This document shows, in pieces, positions 1-7,096 of a stretch of DNA of 25,230 nt (position 1 is the first letter of the stretch; every line of letters starts with the position of its first letter). Where the stretch lies: positions 1 through 25,230 of the forward strand of contig JBBDJE010000037.1 of NCBI GenBank assembly GCA_040880065.1. The letters are read 5' to 3'. A program made the position numbers and the translations under genes. This DNA comes from Abyssibius sp040880065 (lineage in GTDB: Bacteria; Pseudomonadota; Alphaproteobacteria; Rhodobacterales; Rhodobacteraceae). The notes under the pieces are model-generated. The model saw nothing but the letters and a program-made list of their open reading frames with translations, searched no databases and was not told where the DNA came from.

Positions 1-172
1 TTGGTCGCTGGCGGGCGATGCTGCCATCGCCGCGCTGATCGCGTTTTTTGCTGCCCTGTTGGCCCTGAAGGTAATGATGACATTACTGGCCCGTGTCAGC
101 TTTACGCCATATGTGATTTACCGCATCGCGCTGGGTGCGGTGCTGATCGTTATTTCCGTGGCGCAGGGCTAA
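1..172 (+). CDS. uppP: Undecaprenyl-diphosphatase UppP, C-terminal part (gene enters from left edge)
   Basis: The reading frame beginning at base 2 is open from the window edge to a TAA at 170-172 and encodes about 56 residues. They form two hydrophobic stretches separated by a short basic loop, ending with the segment FTPYVIYRIALGAVLIV, which is typical of the last membrane helix of the UppP/BacA family. UppP is an inner-membrane enzyme that removes a phosphate from undecaprenyl pyrophosphate so the lipid carrier can be reused in peptidoglycan synthesis. The catalytic motifs lie in the missing upstream part, so the assignment rests on the C-terminal signature only. In Rhodobacteraceae uppP commonly sits beside an NDUFA9-like gene; here a cytochrome c-like gene lies in between, in convergent orientation. 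Confidence 0.75.
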   Translation, partial: WSLAGDAAIAALIAFFAALLALKVMMTLLARVSFTPYVIYRIALGAVLIVISVAQG

Positions 173-218
173 AGCATGTTGCAACAAAAGTGGGAACCGG
201 TTTTCTGCAACATGCTTT
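171..218. repeat. Dispersed palindromic repeat, copy 1 (hairpin after uppP)
   Basis: Perfect 13-bp arms at 171-183 (AAAGCATGTTGCA) and 206-218 enclose a 22-base centre containing the core GGAACCGGTTTTC. The element begins inside the uppP stop codon. A near copy in the opposite orientation lies at 21778-21824. AACCGGTT-centred intergenic palindromes of this kind are common in alphaproteobacterial genomes. It may fold in the uppP transcript as a 3' end hairpin, but it is followed only by CTTTAT, so it is a weak intrinsic terminator. Confidence 0.75.
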
Positions 219-221
219 ATC

Positions 222-271
222 AAAAAGTTAGAGCGCATTGCGTGAATGCAAATGAATGCAACGCGCTCTAA
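222..271 (-). terminator. Intrinsic terminator of the cytochrome c-like gene (minus strand)
   Basis: Arms at 228-241 and 258-271 pair at 13 of 14 positions (TTAGAGCGC against GCGCTCTAA plus an inner TTGC/GCAA), with a 16-base loop. Read on the minus strand the stem is followed by CTTTTT (bases 227-222), the classic hairpin plus U-run. The TAG stop codon of the minus-strand gene (268-270) lies inside the first arm, so termination follows directly on the stop. Confidence 0.65.
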
Positions 272-1197
272 CGCGCCCGCAGGCGCGTTGCGCGCACCTG
301 CCCGTCAGGCAGGACAACACCACGCATTTCTGCGTTTTGGCCAACAAGCGGCGATTTATCGATACGCGTGCCTGCATCGCCAAGAAATGCAGCGTCATCA
401 ATTGCATCTGGCGCGGTAAGCACCCCGCGCAGGCGCACACGGTCACCCACGGGCATATCGGCGGGCGTGCCGTCGGTGTCCGGCGCGCCTTGCGCGATCC
501 AATCGGTTACAAGCCTCAATTCGGTCTCGCTCAGCCATGGCGGGCCGTCAAACGGCATGCGCGGCTGCGCTACGCCAGTGACCCGGCGCCAGATCTCCGA
601 CATTTCGACATTGCCCGGCACCAGAACCAACCGCTCGCCGCCCGCCAGAACGGCGCGATAACTGTCCAGCCGCACCCCTTCGGGCGGGGCACCCAGCTGT
701 GAATTGTCGGAATGGCAAGCGATGCACCTGCGCTGAAAAATCGGTTCGACATCGGCATAGACAACCGGCTCACCGGGCGCGGGTATCGGGCGCTGCGCAA
801 CCGGTGCAGGCGCTGGGCCATCGCCGCGCGGCATCCCCGCGACGATCCAACCCTCGATCAGCGTGATCGTGGCTTCATCCAGAAACGGTGGACCGTTCAA
901 CGGCATCTGCGGTGTAGCGGTGCCACGCAAGCGATGCAGCAGACGGCTGTTGGCCGCATCGCCGGCAACCATTGCCGGCCCATACCACCCGCCCATGAGC
1001 GCATTCTCGTAACTGTCCAGCATCAGGCCAAGCGGGGCCGCATCGCCACTGTGACACTGGGTGCAAGACGCGGCAAAAATGCCGCCAATGCGCGACCAAT
1101 CAACCGCCTGCCCAGAGGCAGGGACCGCCGACAATGCCCCCAGCAATGCCCCCGACAATGCCCCCGACAATGCAAGCCCGAGGCCGCGCGGTTTCAT
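268..1197 (-). CDS. Exported protein with two tandem cytochrome c-like haem domains and a DUF5666-like tail
   Basis: The product has 309 residues. An N-terminal signal peptide (about residues 1-30, very Ala/Leu/Gly-rich) is followed by two similar modules. Each has a haem-binding CXXCH motif (C45-TQ-C48-H49 and C158-IA-C161-H162) and, about 50 residues later, a matching segment (PQMPLNGPPFL near 98, PRMPFDGPPWL near 214) whose Met could be the distal haem ligand. Both modules also share an LDSY motif. The last 60 residues resemble a DUF5666-type beta domain (RGVVLPDGQVRATRL). It is therefore probably a periplasmic electron-transfer or haem protein; its partner is unknown. The ATG overlaps the TGA of the upstream NDUFA9-like gene by four bases (1194-1197), indicating translational coupling. 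A 12-bp tandem repeat encodes part of the signal peptide. Confidence 0.8.
   Translation of the reverse strand: MKPRGLGLALSGALSGALLGALSAVPASGQAVDWSRIGGIFAASCTQCHSGDAAPLGLMLDSYENALMGGWYGPAMVAGDAANSRLLHRLRGTATPQMPLNGPPFLDEATITLIEGWIVAGMPRGDGPAPAPVAQRPIPAPGEPVVYADVEPIFQRRCIACHSDNSQLGAPPEGVRLDSYRAVLAGGERLVLVPGNVEMSEIWRRVTGVAQPRMPFDGPPWLSETELRLVTDWIAQGAPDTDGTPADMPVGDRVRLRGVLTAPDAIDDAAFLGDAGTRIDKSPLVGQNAEMRGVVLPDGQVRATRLRAR
1130..1173. repeat. 12-bp tandem repeat, about 3.7 units, within the signal-peptide coding region
   Basis: Units GACAATGCCCCC, AGCAATGCCCCC, GACAATGCCCCC and a partial GACAATGC follow each other without gaps. On the coding (minus) strand each unit encodes four residues, producing the ALSG-ALSG-ALLG-ALSA series in the hydrophobic core of the signal peptide. 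Because the unit is a multiple of three, copy-number slippage would lengthen or shorten the signal peptide without a frameshift. Confidence 0.85.
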
Positions 1198-2177
1198 CGC
1201 AGGTTGCGGGCCGATTCGGTGAGCGCCTCAAACTGGCCATCGGGGCGGAAGCGCCACAAATATTCCGGCAGGATCAAGTCCATCGGTGTTGGCGTGATGC
1301 CAAGCTCGGCAAAGCCGAGCGCATCGGGGGCGACTACGTTATCATAGCGCAACTGGCGCACCTGGTCGCGGGTAAGCAGCTTAGGCACGATGCCGAGTGT
1401 CAGCCAATGGCTAAACTCGATTACCCCGCCGAAAAACCGGCCAAGCCAGTCGGGCATATTCAACAGCAGGCGGCGGCGGCGGGTGATGCGCAGCATCCGG
1501 CCCAGTGTTTCGCGCAGGGTTTCAGCCACGGGGCCGCCAAGCTCGAACACACCCGCATGGCCATCGCGCAGCGCGGCTTCGGCAGCAGCGGCAACGTCAT
1601 CCACATAGACCGGCTGAAAGCGTGTGTTCAGCCCGGGCAAAAACATCACCGGCATAAAGCGCGTGAGCGTGGCGAAACGGTTAAAGAATGTATCATCCTT
1701 GCCGAACATCACCGAGGGGCGCAAAATTGTTGCGCCGGGCTGGGTTTCAAGCACATAGGCTTCACCCTCGGCTTTGCTGCGGGCATTTACGCTATTGCTT
1801 TCAGCATCGGCACCCAGCGCAGAAACATGAACGAAATTGGTGATACCGGCGGCGGCTGCAAGGCTGGCAATACGCCTCGCACCTTCGGCATGGACAGTTT
1901 CAAACCGCTGGCGGCTGGTTTGCGCCAGAATGCCGACGCAGTTTACCACAGCATCGGCACCGCGCAGCGCTGCGGCAACCGATGCGTCATCGCGTATATT
2001 GGCCAGAACCGGCTCGACCTGGCCGGGCGTGCCATAGGGGCGCACGAATAATGCCTCATTCGGGCGGCGCACGGCAACACGAACGCGCCAGCCCGCCTTG
2101 GCCATGCGGCGCGCAATATGCCGCCCCAAAAAGCCGGAACCGCCAAAAATTGTGACCAAAGGTGCGTTGCCAGACAT
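1194..2177 (-). CDS. NDUFA9-like NAD(P)-binding SDR protein (complex I NDUFA9 subunit family)
   Basis: Starting at the ATG at 2177, preceded by ACGGAG six bases upstream, the product has 327 residues. Residues 9-18 (TIFGGSGFLG) form the Gly-rich nucleotide-binding loop of an atypical or extended short-chain dehydrogenase fold. It continues with NCVGIL, a region near HVSALGA and SKAEGE, and ILRPSVMFG, all typical of the NDUFA9/NAD-dependent epimerase-like proteins of alphaproteobacteria. In mitochondria NDUFA9 is an accessory subunit at the membrane-matrix junction of complex I; bacterial homologues have also been considered ubiquinone-related or assembly proteins, so the role here is inferred. 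The canonical Tyr-x-x-x-Lys pair of classical SDRs is not evident (S-K is seen instead). The reading frame continues further upstream, but the ribosome site and family start support 2177. It overlaps the cytochrome gene by four bases. Confidence 0.85.
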   Translation of the reverse strand: MSGNAPLVTIFGGSGFLGRHIARRMAKAGWRVRVAVRRPNEALFVRPYGTPGQVEPVLANIRDDASVAAALRGADAVVNCVGILAQTSRQRFETVHAEGARRIASLAAAAGITNFVHVSALGADAESNSVNARSKAEGEAYVLETQPGATILRPSVMFGKDDTFFNRFATLTRFMPVMFLPGLNTRFQPVYVDDVAAAAEAALRDGHAGVFELGGPVAETLRETLGRMLRITRRRRLLLNMPDWLGRFFGGVIEFSHWLTLGIVPKLLTRDQVRQLRYDNVVAPDALGFAELGITPTPMDLILPEYLWRFRPDGQFEALTESARNLR

Positions 2178-2289
2178 TTCAGACTCCGTATTGACTTGCC
2201 TAGCATGCATACAACCGGAGCGCAGATTGAACAATGTTGAATTCAAACCTATTGCAGGCGGAAATTTGAGTTTACGGAGTTTATAGCCG

Positions 2290-2317
2290 TTGACTTGCCA
2301 AGGCAGGCCAATTAAAT
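2290..2317 (+). promoter_or_regulatory. Probable sigma-70 promoter of tRNA-Leu
   Basis: TTGACT at 2290-2295 is five of six to the -35 consensus. It is followed after 16 bases by TTAAAT at 2312-2317. Transcription would begin close to 2325, about ten bases before the tRNA 5' end. A second TTGACTTGCC occurs at 2191-2200 but has no matching -10. Confidence 0.5.
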
Positions 2318-2334
2318 CCCCCCTCACGACACCT

Positions 2335-2420
2335 GCCCAGGTGGCGGAATGGTAGACGCGCTAGCTTCAGGTGCTAGTGTCCTCACGGGCGTGGAGGTTC
2401 GAGTCCTCTCCTGGGCACCA
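2335..2420 (+). tRNA. tRNA-Leu (anticodon CAG)
   Basis: The 86-base sequence folds as a class II tRNA. The acceptor stem GCCCAGG (2335-2341) pairs with CCTGGGC (2410-2416), followed by discriminator A and an encoded CCA (2418-2420). The anticodon stem CTAGC/GCTAG encloses the loop TTCAGGT with anticodon CAG at 2368-2370, which reads CUG leucine codons. A long variable arm (around GTGTCCTCACGGGCGT) and the T-loop GGTTCGAGTCC are present. It stands alone with its own promoter; tRNA-Leu genes are frequent integration sites, but no duplicated 3' end is seen elsewhere in the window. Confidence 0.97.
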
Positions 2421-2447
2421 TATGAAACAATCAGACTGTTGTTCATA
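2421..2447 (+). other. Stem-loop immediately downstream of tRNA-Leu
   Basis: Arms TATGAAACAA (2421-2430) and TTGTTCATA (2439-2447) pair with one bulged base and directly follow the encoded CCA. It may help 3' processing or termination of the tRNA transcript; no U-run follows it, so the function is uncertain. Confidence 0.35.
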
Positions 2448-2448
2448 T

Positions 2449-2472
2449 AAGAAACCGCCATTGGCGGGCTTC
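2449..2472 (-). terminator. Probable terminator for the minus-strand unit ending with the 160-residue exported protein
   Basis: On the minus strand the sequence GAAGCCCGCC-AAT-GGCGGTTTC folds into a stem with a three-base loop and one bulged C, and runs into TTTCTT. It lies about 95 bases past the stop codon of the upstream minus-strand gene. Confidence 0.45.
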
Positions 2473-2565
2473 GTGCATCCCCTAGTCGCAATCCTGATAG
2501 CCGGAATTCATGCACGCGCGCGCACGCCGCTGTTCTTTGGATAAGTAAGCATAGGTTTTCGACTT

Positions 2566-3048
2566 TTATTGACCAATGCTGCTTAGGACGGAAAAGGCTT
2601 GCACCGCCACAATCCGGCAAGTCGAGATGTCACTTTTTATTAACTCATCTTGGCCGAAGGCTTCACCCGTGGCAATATAGTCGCCTCTCATCCGCTCCAA
2701 ATACGTATCAGCGACGTGGCGCACATTTCCAGACGTCAATCCAACGTCCACCTCATACGAATTGCCGCTCGCCTGATTAAAAATAAGCGAAGAATACAAA
2801 ATCAGATTTCGACGCGAAGTGTCCATATCCTCCCAAGCTTCAGCGCCAAATCGTCTTTTTCCTCCCCACTCCATAAGCGCTTGATACCACCCCGCACATC
2901 GTGTTGAGGGATATGGTGCCGCTGCCGTCTCAAGTAACTCATTGAGTGGTTTCAGCTCAACCGTTTGCGCAAAAGTCGCCGCGGGTGCCAGCATCAGCGC
3001 CACGACAGCGCAGCGCATCAGGTTTTTCATGCGGGGTTGTTTGGGCAT
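2566..3048 (-). CDS. Small exported protein of unknown function
   Basis: I do not recognise this family. The start at 3048 is fixed by a strong AAAGGAGG ribosome site five to six bases upstream. The product has 160 residues. Residues 1-27 form a clear signal peptide (basic MPKQPRMKNLMR, hydrophobic core, cleavage after ATFA), so the mature protein is periplasmic or secreted. The mature part has only two cysteines, C51 (STRCAGWYQALMEWGGKRRF) and C144 (STCRIVAV), which could form a disulfide; no enzyme motif is visible. The DNA is visibly AT-richer than the flanks, suggesting a different origin. It lies 84 bases downstream of doeA in the same direction, where eutE/doeB would be expected, but nothing in it resembles a deacetylase. 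It could share the ectoine transcript or have its own promoter. Confidence 0.7.
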   Translation of the reverse strand: MPKQPRMKNLMRCAVVALMLAPAATFAQTVELKPLNELLETAAAPYPSTRCAGWYQALMEWGGKRRFGAEAWEDMDTSRRNLILYSSLIFNQASGNSYEVDVGLTSGNVRHVADTYLERMRGDYIATGEAFGQDELIKSDISTCRIVAVQAFSVLSSIGQ

Positions 3049-3132
3049 ATGGCCTCCTTTGCACAAGGTCACACTAGCGCAACCCTTGCGCGCAATCCAG
3101 CGCCGCCAAGTTGTCGGTGCGCGCTGTCTGGT

Positions 3133-4323
3133 TCAGTCCTTTATCACCAGTGCGCGCGGCACGTTTGCAAGGCATTCATGGCCGGTTTCGGTTATGGCAA
3201 TGCTTTCGGTGATCTCAAAGCCCCAGTCCTGCATCCAAAGCCCTGTCATGAAGTGAAAGGTCATGCCGGGCACCAGTTGGGTTCTGTCGCCGGGGCGCAG
3301 TGAACAGGTGCGCTCGCCCCAGTCGGGCGGATAGCTAAGGCCGATAGGGTAGCCGGTGCGGTTATCCTTATGGATGCCGTAGCGCTGCAGCACATCGAAA
3401 AAGGCGTTGGCGATATCTTCGCAGACATTGCCCGATTTTGCCATTTCCAGCCCCGCTTCAAGCCCTTCAAGAACCGCTTTTTCAGCATCGAGGAAGGCTT
3501 GCGGCGGCTTGCCAAGAAAGACGGTGCGGCTAAGCGGGCAGTGGTAACGCCGAAAGCAACCCGCGATTTCAAAGAACGTGCCCTCACCGCGCTGCATGGG
3601 CCGGTCATCCCATGTCAGATGCGGGGCAGAGGCATCGTTGCCCGAGGGCAGGAGCGGGACGATCGCAGGGTAATCGCCGCCAAAGCCAAGCGCGGCATCA
3701 TAGCGCAACGAGGCATCGTATATATCGGCCACCAGATCGCATTTGCGCTGTCCCGGTTCAACCTTGTCCACAATCCGCGCGTGCATCTTTTCGACGATCC
3801 TGCCCGCTTTGCGCATCCGGTCCAGTTCTGCGGGTGATTTCGGCCCGCGCTGCCAGTTCACAAGGCAGGTCGCATCGGTGATTTTGGCATTTGGCAGCCC
3901 GGCCACAAGCGATGCATGGCCCTTGGCAGAGAACCAGTAGTTATCCATTTCCACGCCAACCCGGCCCTTGGCCCAGCCACGGTCTTCCAGCCGTGCGGCC
4001 AGATAGTCCATCGGGTGGCATGCCGAAGATTGCACATAATGGTCGGGGTAGCCGATAAGGTCGGGGTCGGGCATGTAGCAGGTGCGCCGCGCGCCGTTGG
4101 CATCCTGAAGCCTGCCAAACCAGACGGGCGCGCCGACAGGGCCGATGATCACGGCCTGATGCACGTAGAACGACCAGCCGTCGTAACCGGTAAGCCATGC
4201 CATGTTGGACGGGTCCGAGCAGATCAGAACGTCAAGATTTGCGGCTTCCATTGCGCGGCGGGTGCGCGACAGGCGGTTTTCGTATTCGGTGTCGGAAAAG
4301 CGAAATGTGTCAATAATTGCCAT
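3133..4323 (-). CDS. doeA: Ectoine hydrolase DoeA/EutD (M24 peptidase-like fold)
   Basis: The product has 396 residues from the ATG at 4323, seven bases after the eutC stop. It has the creatinase/M24 layout: an N-terminal domain (about 1-165, with LTGYDGWSFYVHQAVI) and a C-terminal pita-bread domain (about 166-396). Hallmarks of ectoine hydrolases are visible in the C-terminal part: PSGNDASAPHLTWDD, TFFEIAGCFRRYHCPLSRT (E252, H261), and FHFMTGLWMQDWGFEITES. The usual full set of metal-binding residues of M24 peptidases is not obvious, as expected for this non-peptidase branch. The enzyme opens the ectoine pyrimidine ring to N-acetyl-L-2,4-diaminobutyrate in the cytoplasm. In Ruegeria pomeroyi EutD works in a complex with the deacetylase EutE; no eutE lies here. 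It is the last eut gene of the uehA-led operon. Confidence 0.92.
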   Translation of the reverse strand: MAIIDTFRFSDTEYENRLSRTRRAMEAANLDVLICSDPSNMAWLTGYDGWSFYVHQAVIIGPVGAPVWFGRLQDANGARRTCYMPDPDLIGYPDHYVQSSACHPMDYLAARLEDRGWAKGRVGVEMDNYWFSAKGHASLVAGLPNAKITDATCLVNWQRGPKSPAELDRMRKAGRIVEKMHARIVDKVEPGQRKCDLVADIYDASLRYDAALGFGGDYPAIVPLLPSGNDASAPHLTWDDRPMQRGEGTFFEIAGCFRRYHCPLSRTVFLGKPPQAFLDAEKAVLEGLEAGLEMAKSGNVCEDIANAFFDVLQRYGIHKDNRTGYPIGLSYPPDWGERTCSLRPGDRTQLVPGMTFHFMTGLWMQDWGFEITESIAITETGHECLANVPRALVIKD

Positions 4324-4330
4324 TGTGGTC

Positions 4331-5323
4331 TCAACTCTTGAAATCTGTGCCAGCGCCGAGGCTTTTTGCGCGTTGGCGCGCAAGGGTCGCGATTGCCGTG
4401 TCCTGAACGCCCATGCCTGTCAGATCGGCGATGGTGATGTCGCTTTCGGTGCGCCGCCCCTGTGCGCGGCCTGCGACGACCTGGCCGAGCTCGCTTATCT
4501 CGGCGTCTTGCGCCACGAGACCGGCGGCAATGGCCGCGCGCAGCTCGCCAAGCTTGCGGGTCTGTGCGGCGCTGTCGGCCACATAGAGCGTGGCACGGGT
4601 GAGGCAGTCAGGGTAAAGTTCCGACTTGTCATGCTGGTCGGACCCCATGGCAGTGACATGCTGACCGGCGCGCAGCCACTCGGCCTTGAGAAGCGGATCA
4701 CGCGACGGGGTTGTGGTAATCACGACATCCGCATCCAGCACTGCATCGGCAGGGTGCAACACTGCAGTAACCGTGATTCCAAGGTCACGTTGCAGCTCTT
4801 GTGCGGCGGCTGTGGCAGCATTGGGGCGGCGTGCCCAAATACGGGCGCTTTCAATCGGACGAACCAGTGCAAGCGCCTTGAGTTGCAGCCGCGCCTGCAT
4901 GCCGGCACCGAGAATGCCCGCGGATTTGGCACCTTTGCGTGCAAGCTGTTGTGCGGCGACGGCACCGGCAGCGGCGGTGCGTATATCGGTCAGGTAGCCA
5001 TTATCCAGAAGCAGGGCTTCGAGTGTGCCGGTTTGCGCCGAGAACAGCACCATCAGGCCGGACGTCGACGGCAGGCCCAATTTGGGATTGTCAAAAAATC
5101 CCGGAGACATCTTGACCGCGAAAGACGGCAGGCCCGGCACATAGGCGGTTTTCACGTCTATTTCGCCGTTATGATCGGGTATGGCCATGGACAGGACCGG
5201 CGGCATGACAACCTTGCGGGTCGCCAGCGCGGCGAATGCGTCGGACACGCAGTCTATTGCAGTCAGGTCGAGCGGGACCGCCCGGCGCAGATCCACTTCG
5301 GTAAGCAGGCATATGGTGGGCAT
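4331..5323 (-). CDS. eutC: Ectoine utilization protein EutC (ornithine cyclodeaminase/mu-crystallin family)
   Basis: The product has 330 residues. An N-terminal substrate-type half (KTAYVPGLPSFAVKMSPGFF, then GLMVLFSAQTGTLEALLLDNGYLTDIRTAAAG) is followed by a Rossmann NAD(P) domain with AGILGAGMQARLQLKAL near residue 140 and TTTPSRDPLL near 205, the standard arrangement of the ornithine cyclodeaminase family. Between EutB and DoeA it is the EutC of the hydroxyectoine branch. EutABC are thought to convert 5-hydroxyectoine to ectoine, but the exact reaction of each protein is inferred from genetics and family. Its ATG overlaps the eutB stop by one base (TAATG at 5321-5325), so the two are translationally coupled. 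It could act on another amino acid outside this context; the context makes EutC by far the best call. Confidence 0.88.
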   Translation of the reverse strand: MPTICLLTEVDLRRAVPLDLTAIDCVSDAFAALATRKVVMPPVLSMAIPDHNGEIDVKTAYVPGLPSFAVKMSPGFFDNPKLGLPSTSGLMVLFSAQTGTLEALLLDNGYLTDIRTAAAGAVAAQQLARKGAKSAGILGAGMQARLQLKALALVRPIESARIWARRPNAATAAAQELQRDLGITVTAVLHPADAVLDADVVITTTPSRDPLLKAEWLRAGQHVTAMGSDQHDKSELYPDCLTRATLYVADSAAQTRKLGELRAAIAAGLVAQDAEISELGQVVAGRAQGRRTESDITIADLTGMGVQDTAIATLARQRAKSLGAGTDFKS

Positions 5324-6327
5324 TAGGTGGATTCCTGTATCAGATCGACGTTTTCGCCAGAGATGATGCGGTGGTGCAATCGCATGTCGATATTGCCGCC
5401 ACTAAGGATGGCCACGGCGGCACCCGTGCCGTGCTGCGGAACTGTATTCGCAAGGATTGCGCCCACGCCAACCGCAGCCGCGCCTTCGACAATCTGGCGT
5501 TCCTGCCAGTAGCAATGCCGGATGGCCTGGGCGATTTCGGTTTCGCTCAGCAGGATGACATCATCGACCAGTTTCTGGGCCATGGCGAAAGTATAGCGGT
5601 TGCCAAGGCCGATACCCCCGCCCAGCGAGTCAGCCAGCGTGGGCAGTTCTTCAACCTCGGTGGGCTGACCCGCGCGCAGGCTTGCAGCCATGGCGGCCCC
5701 GCGTTCCATGCAAACGCCGATGATGCGCGCCTGCGGTTTGACCGATTTGATGGCCGCGGCCACGCCCGCAATCAGCCCGCCGCCGGAGAGTTGCACAAAC
5801 ACCGTATCCAGATCCGGCACCTGTTCGAGTAATTCCAGCCCCAATGTGCCCTGCCCTGCGATTATATCGCTATGGTCAAACGGCGGAATCATGGTGGCCC
5901 CCTGGGCGACGCGACGGTCGACCTCTTGTTGTGCTTCATCCTGACTCTGGCCGTAGATCACCACCTCGGCACCCTCAGTGCGGATGGCATCGACCTTGTT
6001 GGCCGGAACCAGACGCGACATGACAATGGTGCATTTCACGCCCGCCGCGCGGCAGGCGCGGGCCAGTCCGCGCCCGTGGTTGCCGGTCGAGACAGCAATC
6101 ACACCATTGGCGCGACTTGTATCATCAAGCCGGGCCACGGCGTTGGATGCGCCGCGAAACTTGAAGCTGCCGCTGGCTTGCTGGTGTTCGAGCTTCAGGA
6201 ATACCGGCTTGCCCAGATGTTCGGACAGCGTGGCCGAAGGTTCAACCGCTGTGCGCCGGATAACACCGTTGATGCGCGATCGGGCAGCATGGATTTCGGC
6301 GCTTGGCACTATGTCTTGTTCTGTCAT
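5323..6327 (-). CDS. eutB: Hydroxyectoine utilization dehydratase EutB (threonine dehydratase-like, PLP)
   Basis: The product has 334 residues with the fold-type II PLP enzyme layout of serine/threonine dehydratases. The cofactor lysine is K56 in ASGSFKFRGA, the substrate loop is VSTGNHGRGLA (79-89), the phosphate-binding glycine loop is SGGGLIAG (181-188), and a late SGGNIDM contacts the pyridine ring. There is no C-terminal ACT domain, so it is of the catabolic, unregulated length. In the hydroxyectoine branch it is proposed to remove the hydroxyl group as water before EutC and EutA complete the conversion to ectoine. Ten bases separate its ATG from the eutA stop. On sequence alone it could be annotated as threonine ammonia-lyase; the neighbours decide. 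Confidence 0.88.
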   Translation of the reverse strand: MTEQDIVPSAEIHAARSRINGVIRRTAVEPSATLSEHLGKPVFLKLEHQQASGSFKFRGASNAVARLDDTSRANGVIAVSTGNHGRGLARACRAAGVKCTIVMSRLVPANKVDAIRTEGAEVVIYGQSQDEAQQEVDRRVAQGATMIPPFDHSDIIAGQGTLGLELLEQVPDLDTVFVQLSGGGLIAGVAAAIKSVKPQARIIGVCMERGAAMAASLRAGQPTEVEELPTLADSLGGGIGLGNRYTFAMAQKLVDDVILLSETEIAQAIRHCYWQERQIVEGAAAVGVGAILANTVPQHGTGAAVAILSGGNIDMRLHHRIISGENVDLIQEST

Positions 6328-6337
6328 GTAAGATCAC

Positions 6338-7093
6338 TCAAGGTTGGGTGGCGAAAAGTCGGCACTGTGCTTGCAGGCGTGTGCCGCAAATTTCAGCAAG
6401 GTGCCAAAGTGACGCCTGATTGGCGGTCACGACCGGTTTGTGCACGGCGGCTTCGATCAAATCGACAATGGCCATTGCGGGAAGCGCTGTGCATGAAACA
6501 AAGAGCGCCTCGGCCTGTGGATGGTCGGCGGCGCGGGCGGCGTCGATGATGCTTTTGGCGCTGACGCGGGCCATGTCGCGGTCGTCATCTATGCCTAGCG
6601 ACAGCGTGTTGACGATCTCAAGGCCATTCGCGTTGAAATAGGAAAGAAGGCCTTGCGTGGTCTGCGCCTGATAGGGTGCCAGCACGGCGATGCGGGTGGC
6701 CCCCAAGCGCCGGAAGGCCTGTATGGCGGCGGCAGGCGGTGTAACAACAGGCACATGCGGGCGGGCGGCTCTAATGGCGGCCGTAACCGGCCCGTCGCCA
6801 ATCAGTGCCGATGCGGCCGTGCAGGCATACCATATTGCCGCGAGCGGCACATCGGGCACGATCAATCTTGCGGCCTGCGTTAAAAGCGGTTGCATTCGGG
6901 TCAGGCTGGCGGGCGTGGTCGGGTTTTCAAAGGCGATACGGGTGGTGTGCATCACGATGCCGCTACCCGAAAACGCGCGACCGGCGTCACCTTCCGAGGT
7001 CAGGTCTGTTGCCAGCGCGATCAGGCCGAAGCGCGTGGTGTTATCTTGGTCAAACGCCACGCTGGTCTGCGCGGTGCTCGCATGGCGCGCCAT
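6338..7093 (-). CDS. eutA: Ectoine utilization protein EutA (Asp/Glu racemase / maleate isomerase family)
   Basis: The product has 251 residues. The two catalytic cysteines of the Asp/Glu racemase and maleate isomerase superfamily are visible in paired motifs, C91 in WYACTAAS and C201 in FVSCTALPA, one in each half of the pseudo-symmetric fold. RIAVLAPYQAQTTQGLLSYF (134-153) is the usual segment opening the second half. Isomerases of this superfamily invert a carbon centre without cofactor; EutA is proposed to act in the hydroxyectoine-to-ectoine steps, possibly correcting stereochemistry. The start follows the usp stop by three bases, typical of a tightly coupled operon. Maleate isomerase or arylmalonate decarboxylase are alternative family labels. 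Confidence 0.87.
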   Translation of the reverse strand: MARHASTAQTSVAFDQDNTTRFGLIALATDLTSEGDAGRAFSGSGIVMHTTRIAFENPTTPASLTRMQPLLTQAARLIVPDVPLAAIWYACTAASALIGDGPVTAAIRAARPHVPVVTPPAAAIQAFRRLGATRIAVLAPYQAQTTQGLLSYFNANGLEIVNTLSLGIDDDRDMARVSAKSIIDAARAADHPQAEALFVSCTALPAMAIVDLIEAAVHKPVVTANQASLWHLAEICGTRLQAQCRLFATQP

Positions 7094-7096
7094 GCG

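Noticed and set aside
1134..2051. Plus-strand open frame of 305 codons opposite the NDUFA9-like gene
   Set aside because: It is a shadow of a gene with a clear nucleotide-binding loop; it begins in the 12-bp tandem repeat.
2191..2299. TTGACTTGCC repeated at 2191 and 2290 as tandem tRNA promoters
   Set aside because: Only the second copy has a fitting -10; the first is probably coincidence.
2396..2420. tRNA-Leu 3' end as a phage/island attachment site
   Set aside because: No second copy of the 3' end and no integrase gene are seen in the window.
2566..3048. The small protein after doeA as a diverged EutE/DoeB
   Set aside because: It is half the expected length, has a signal peptide and lacks metal-binding or deacetylase motifs.
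4202..5326. Plus-strand open frame of 374 codons opposite eutC
   Set aside because: It has low-complexity composition and no ribosome site; eutC on the other strand carries family motifs throughout.
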